Shown here: piece by piece, positions 5,578 through 8,417 of the stretch
Layout of the letters: each line of letters begins with the position of its first letter
Position numbering within the stretch: the first letter of the stretch is position 1
Assembly: GCA_002396885.1 (NCBI GenBank)
Contig: DGXY01000110.1
Coordinates: forward strand, 30,516-38,932
Length of the DNA stretch: 8,417 nt
Direction: 5' to 3'
Origin: Akkermansiaceae bacterium UBA5020
Lineage (GTDB): Bacteria > Verrucomicrobiota > Verrucomicrobiia > Verrucomicrobiales > DEV007
Translations under genes and position numbers: made by a program
The notes under the pieces: model-generated
Seen by the model: only the letters and a program-made list of their open reading frames with translations
The model's database searches: none
What the model was told of the DNA's origin: nothing

Positions 5578-6414
5578 ATGATCCTCAACGTCCCGCTGGA
5601 AGACCTTTTTGAAGACCTCATCGCCAAAGCGATGCGGGGCCGGCACCTCTCGGAATCGGAACTGGTCGAAAAAACGGGGGTGCCCCGCGACATCCTCGCG
5701 CGCCTCTGCCGGGGGGAGTTCTGCGACGAGCAGGCCCTCGTCAAAGTCGCTCGCGCCCTCTCCCTCGAACCGCGCACGCTCACGATGGCCGCCTCACGGG
5801 TCTGGTCGCCACGGCCCGTTTCGCTTGAGGGGCTCGAAATGTTCAATCTCCCCTACCGCGACATGCGGGTGAACGCCTACCTCGTCCGCGATCCCGCGAC
5901 CAAGGCCGCCGCCTTTTTTGATACCGCCACCGACAGCATCCCCCTCGTCGAAAAGGCGAAGGCTCTCGGAGTCACGGTCGAGTCGATTTTCCTGACCCAC
6001 ACCCACAACGACCACCTCGCCGCCCTCGACGCATTGAAGTCGGCCTTCCCCGAGGCAACGGCCTATTCCAACCGCGCCGAGCCCTGGCCCGGGACGGAGA
6101 CCTTCTCTGAAGGCGCGACCTTCTCGATCGGCGCCCTCAAGGTGACCACTCGGACGACGAGCGGTCACTCCAAAGGCGGCACGACCTACCTCGTCGAGGG
6201 ACTCGCCCGCCCGCTCGCGATCGTGGGCGACGCGATCTTCGCCGGTTCGATGGGCGGAGGCATGGTCTCGTTCGACGACGCCTGGAAAAACAATCGCGAA
6301 AAGATCCTCACCCTCCCCGACGAGACCGTGCTTTGTCCCGGTCACGGACCGCTCACCAGCGTGAGTGAGGAAAAGCGGAACAATCCCTTCTTCGCCGCCG
6401 AATTTCCCGCATGA
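5578..6414 (+). CDS. HTH domain-metallo-beta-lactamase-fold hydrolase fusion
   Basis: The 278-residue product has two domains. Residues about 11-70 form a compact helical domain resembling Cro/XRE helix-turn-helix proteins (SESELVEKTGVPRDILARL, then DEQALVKVARALSLEP). Residues about 85-270 are a glyoxalase II-like metallo-beta-lactamase domain: NAYLV opens it, then the metal site HTHNDH (His141, His143, Asp145, His146), His197 in SGHSKGG, bridging Asp218 in VGDAIF and His256 in CPGHG. All expected ligands are present, so a metal-dependent hydrolase, perhaps acting on a thioester, is likely; the substrate is unknown. The HTH may bind DNA and could sense the substrate or regulate its own promoter. 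The start at 5578 follows CACTCCC with no Shine-Dalgarno sequence. Its stop overlaps the maf ATG (ATGA), indicating coupled translation. Confidence 0.93.
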   Translation: MILNVPLEDLFEDLIAKAMRGRHLSESELVEKTGVPRDILARLCRGEFCDEQALVKVARALSLEPRTLTMAASRVWSPRPVSLEGLEMFNLPYRDMRVNAYLVRDPATKAAAFFDTATDSIPLVEKAKALGVTVESIFLTHTHNDHLAALDALKSAFPEATAYSNRAEPWPGTETFSEGATFSIGALKVTTRTTSGHSKGGTTYLVEGLARPLAIVGDAIFAGSMGGGMVSFDDAWKNNREKILTLPDETVLCPGHGPLTSVSEEKRNNPFFAAEFPA

Positions 6415-7004
6415 CCGACGCCCCGTTTCTCATTCTCGCCTCGGGATCGCCCCGACGACGCGACCTCCTTACCGAAGCCGGTTATCGTTTCCAGGTGGAG
6501 AATCCCGGAATCGAAGAAAACGAGGACACGAGCCTGCCGATCCGCCAACTCACCGCCGAAAACGCGCGCGACAAGGCGGCCGCCGTCTCAGCCCGGTTCC
6601 CCGAGGCCATCGTCATCGCAGCGGACACGCTCGTCCTCCTCGGCGACTCCGTCCTCAGCAAACCGGCCGATCGTGAGGAGGCCACGCGGATGCTCGCCTC
6701 GCTCAACGGGCGTTCCCACGAGGTCTTCACCGCTGTCGCCTTGCGACACGGACACGCCGGAAAGGCCGTCGATCTCACCGTGACCACCAGCGTCCATTTC
6801 AAACAACTCTCTCCCGCCGAGCAGGCCGACTACCACGCCCGCATCGATCCGATGGACAAGGCGGGCGCCTATGCGGCCCAAGATCACGGCGCCCTCATCA
6901 TCGACCGCATTGAGGGCTCGATGAGCAACGTCATCGGCCTGCCCATGGACGAAGTCGCCGCCGCCCTTCACGAGCATTTCGGGATCACTCCGGAGCCTCG
7001 ATAA
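6411..7004 (+). CDS. maf: Maf-family nucleotide pyrophosphatase (dTTP/UTP type)
   Basis: The 197-residue cytoplasmic Maf/HAM1-superfamily protein removes pyrophosphate from nucleoside triphosphates, including modified ones, as a house-cleaning step. Visible family motifs are ASGSPRRRDLL (10-20), the metal-binding AADT (70-73), LSKPAD (82-87, for the usual GKP), LNGRSHEVFTAVAL (98-111), PMDKAGAYAAQ (147-157) and IEGSMSNVIGLP (167-178). The DKAGAY-x-x-Q form points to the YhdE/dTTP-UTP branch rather than the YceF/m7GTP branch. It is a second gene coupled to the HTH-MBL gene by an ATGA overlap, and its 3' end overlaps tilS tail-to-tail by 20 bases (6985-7004). Length is normal, and the assignment to the family is firm; the substrate subtype is inferred. 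Confidence 0.96.
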   Translation: MTDAPFLILASGSPRRRDLLTEAGYRFQVENPGIEENEDTSLPIRQLTAENARDKAAAVSARFPEAIVIAADTLVLLGDSVLSKPADREEATRMLASLNGRSHEVFTAVALRHGHAGKAVDLTVTTSVHFKQLSPAEQADYHARIDPMDKAGAYAAQDHGALIIDRIEGSMSNVIGLPMDEVAAALHEHFGITPEPR

Positions 7005-7992
7005 AAAGCACCCCGGAACGGCGGCGAATGTGAAACCCGCCGGGCAAATTCGCCTTCGCGGGCCGCCCATCGCTTAGCAACACGGACGAGACCCGCGAGA
7101 CTTCGGTAAAGCCACAATCGGGCACCCCGGACTCGCGCAACCACGAGAGAACGAGCCGGCTTCGTTTCGCCTCGGGAAAGGTCCGCAAGATCGCGACCTC
7201 GAGCCCGTTCCCGCGGCGCGGCAAGTCGCCGAGCATTTCCGCCGCCCAAGCTTCATCGAGCGCTGCGAGATCGGCGGCCCGCAGGATCGCCTCGCGCGGC
7301 CCCCTTCCGAAGACCGCCTCGATTTCGGGCAAGAGCCGGTGCCGGATGCGATTGCGTAGGGCGAAATCCGATTGGTTGCTCGCGTCCTCGCGCCAGGAGA
7401 GACCCTGTTTTGCGGCGTAAGCCTCGATGGCCGCGCGATCGACCCCGAGAAAAGGTCGAATCATCGTCAGGTCGATGCCGTCAATGTGGCGCACCGATTC
7501 TTTGCTCATACCTGCGATCCCGCGAGAGCCCGTGCCCCGGAAAAGATGCATCAACACCGTCTCGATCCGGTCGTCAGCATGATGGGCGAGAAAGACCCGC
7601 GGACAATCCCGCTCGCGCGCCACGCTCGCAATCGCCCGATAGCGCAGCTCCCTCGCCATCGTCTCGAGCGATTGCTTTTGCCGCTTCGCTTCCTCAGCCA
7701 CCGCGACCTGCCGGATTTCCACCTCGTCCCCCAAACTTGCCGCAGTCGCTGCCACCAAATCGGCATCGGCCGTCGATTCGGCTCCGCGTAATCCGTGATC
7801 GACATGCACCATGATGAGTTTCCGAAAGCCCGCCGCTTTCAGGAGATGCCAGAGCACCATCGAATCGATCCCGCCCGATACGGCCACGAGATGCGGACGC
7901 GCGGAATCCCAACGCTCCGCGAGGGGCGCCGCGAGCTCTTCGACCGCTGATCCGTCCGTCTTCACCCGATGGGCCCTGAACCCAAGGTCCAT
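6985..7992 (-). CDS. tilS: tRNA(Ile)-lysidine synthase
   Basis: TilS uses ATP and lysine to convert C34 of the CAU-anticodon tRNA-Ile to lysidine, so that it reads AUA and is charged with isoleucine; it is essential in most bacteria. The 335-residue product has the PP-loop SGGIDS (39-44), HVDHGLRG (63-70), AHHADDRIETVLMHLFRGTG (136-155), RPFLGVDRAAIEAYA (179-193) and DASNQSDFALRNRIRHRLLP (203-222). After this come helical and C-terminal segments ending in LPGGFHIRRRSGVLFIE. It is shorter than the E. coli enzyme but within the range of compact bacterial TilS. The ATG at 7992 follows CTGTTCA with no Shine-Dalgarno sequence; an N-terminal extension of about 30 residues before the PP-loop strand makes the exact start less certain. 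It is convergent with maf and divergent from typA. Confidence 0.96.
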   Translation of the reverse strand: MDLGFRAHRVKTDGSAVEELAAPLAERWDSARPHLVAVSGGIDSMVLWHLLKAAGFRKLIMVHVDHGLRGAESTADADLVAATAASLGDEVEIRQVAVAEEAKRQKQSLETMARELRYRAIASVARERDCPRVFLAHHADDRIETVLMHLFRGTGSRGIAGMSKESVRHIDGIDLTMIRPFLGVDRAAIEAYAAKQGLSWREDASNQSDFALRNRIRHRLLPEIEAVFGRGPREAILRAADLAALDEAWAAEMLGDLPRRGNGLEVAILRTFPEAKRSRLVLSWLRESGVPDCGFTEVSRVSSVLLSDGRPAKANLPGGFHIRRRSGVLFIEAPE

Positions 7993-8044
7993 TGAACAGG
8001 ATCGTGCCAGAGAGTCAACCCTCTCGGGTCGGCGAGCAATCGGA

Positions 8045-8065
8045 CCGTGGGAAGGGGGTCCACGG
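8045..8065. repeat. Inverted repeat CCGTGG-N9-CCACGG in the tilS-typA spacer
   Basis: A perfect 6-base inverted repeat (8045-8050 and 8060-8065) surrounds GAAGGGGGT, about 95 bases upstream of the typA ATG. An overlapping pair GGACC (8042-8046) and GGTCC (8057-8061) can compete with it. It might be an operator or a leader hairpin of typA. In GC-rich DNA a repeat this short can arise by chance. I could not assign a convincing promoter in this spacer. Confidence 0.25.
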
Positions 8066-8159
8066 CCGTCGATCGAACCGAAAAGGCCCGGAAAGGTCAG
8101 GTCCGCGTGTCGGTTTCCCTGCTTGCAATCCGGAAAATTGCGCGGTCATTCCCGATCCC

Positions 8160-8417
8160 ATGTCAGACCCCTCCTCCAACACGATCCCGCCCTCGCGGAT
8201 CCGCAACATCGCCATCATCGCGCACGTCGATCACGGCAAGACCACGCTCGTCGACCAGATGCTGAAGCATGCCGGATCCTTCCGCGACAACCAGGTCGTC
8301 GAAGAACGCGCCATGGACTCGATGGATCAGGAGCGCGAGCGCGGCATCACCATCAAGGCGAAGAACACCTCGGTGAAGTGGGGCGACAACATCATCAACA
8401 TCGTCGACACCCCCGGC
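8160..8417 (+). CDS. typA: Ribosome-associated GTPase TypA/BipA, N-terminal part cut by window edge
   Basis: TypA/BipA is a translational GTPase of the EF-G/LepA group that binds the ribosome, helps 50S assembly and is important at low temperature and under stress. The 86 visible residues cover the start of the G domain: NIAIIAHVDHGKTTLVDQML (16-35) contains the P-loop, FRDNQVVEERAMDSMDQERERGITI (from 41) has the switch I/G2 Thr, and NIVDTPG (80-86) is the G3 motif at the very end of the window. The pattern VEERAMDSMDQERERGITIKAKNTSV is characteristic of TypA and separates it from LepA and EF-G. The ATG at 8160 is preceded by GATCCC, with no Shine-Dalgarno sequence. The gene is divergent from tilS across 167 bases. 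Confidence 0.97.
   Translation, partial: MSDPSSNTIPPSRIRNIAIIAHVDHGKTTLVDQMLKHAGSFRDNQVVEERAMDSMDQERERGITIKAKNTSVKWGDNIINIVDTPG

Noticed and set aside
5794..6345. 183-codon minus-strand frame inside the HTH-MBL gene
   Set aside because: It is a shadow of the MBL coding strand, rich in Gly, Val and Glu, without any domain signature.
8013..8018. TTGACT as a -35 for tilS on the minus strand
   Set aside because: The -10 would fall on the tilS start codon at normal spacing, and no good hexamer is present.

Overview
This GC-rich bacterial window most resembles Verrucomicrobiota. The evidence is indirect: a stand-alone pseudopilin with the AFTLIELLVVIAIIGILA-type leader typical of that phylum, a DUF4190-like protein whose soluble part resembles a pseudopilin head, a recA promoter site matching 8 of 10 fixed positions of the LexA motif described for Verrucomicrobia, and a lack of Shine-Dalgarno sequences at every start. 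No mobile element, tRNA, rRNA or CRISPR array was found. Most of the window is ordinary chromosomal housekeeping DNA.

Left part (1-2065): recA (minus, running off the left edge) and trpS (plus) diverge from a 176-base spacer. The spacer holds a probable recA promoter with an overlapping SOS-box candidate, a second palindrome, and a stem-loop in the trpS leader. Middle part (2109-4513, minus): a compact three-gene cluster transcribed as MFS transporter, then DUF4190/pseudopilin-head membrane protein, then secreted OB-fold protein. The last two overlap by ATGA. The shared function is unknown.

Next (4626-5405, minus): a solitary pseudopilin gene closed by a strong rho-independent terminator. 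Divergent from it is an operon (5578-7004, plus) of an HTH-metallo-beta-lactamase fusion protein and a Maf-type nucleotide pyrophosphatase, overlapping by ATGA. The 172-base spacer between pilin and HTH-MBL is rich in inverted and direct repeats. Right part: tilS (minus) overlaps the 3' end of maf by 20 bases and diverges from typA/bipA (plus), which runs off the right edge.

No gene-free stretch exceeds 300 bases. The spacers are 924-1099, 2066-2108, 4514-4688, 5406-5577 and 7993-8159. The known functions are DNA repair (RecA), translation (TrpRS, TilS, TypA) and nucleotide pool cleaning (Maf). The least understood parts are the MFS/DUF4190/OB-fold cluster, the HTH-MBL protein with its repeat-rich promoter region, and the C-rich, Shine-Dalgarno-free translation starts shared by almost all genes.
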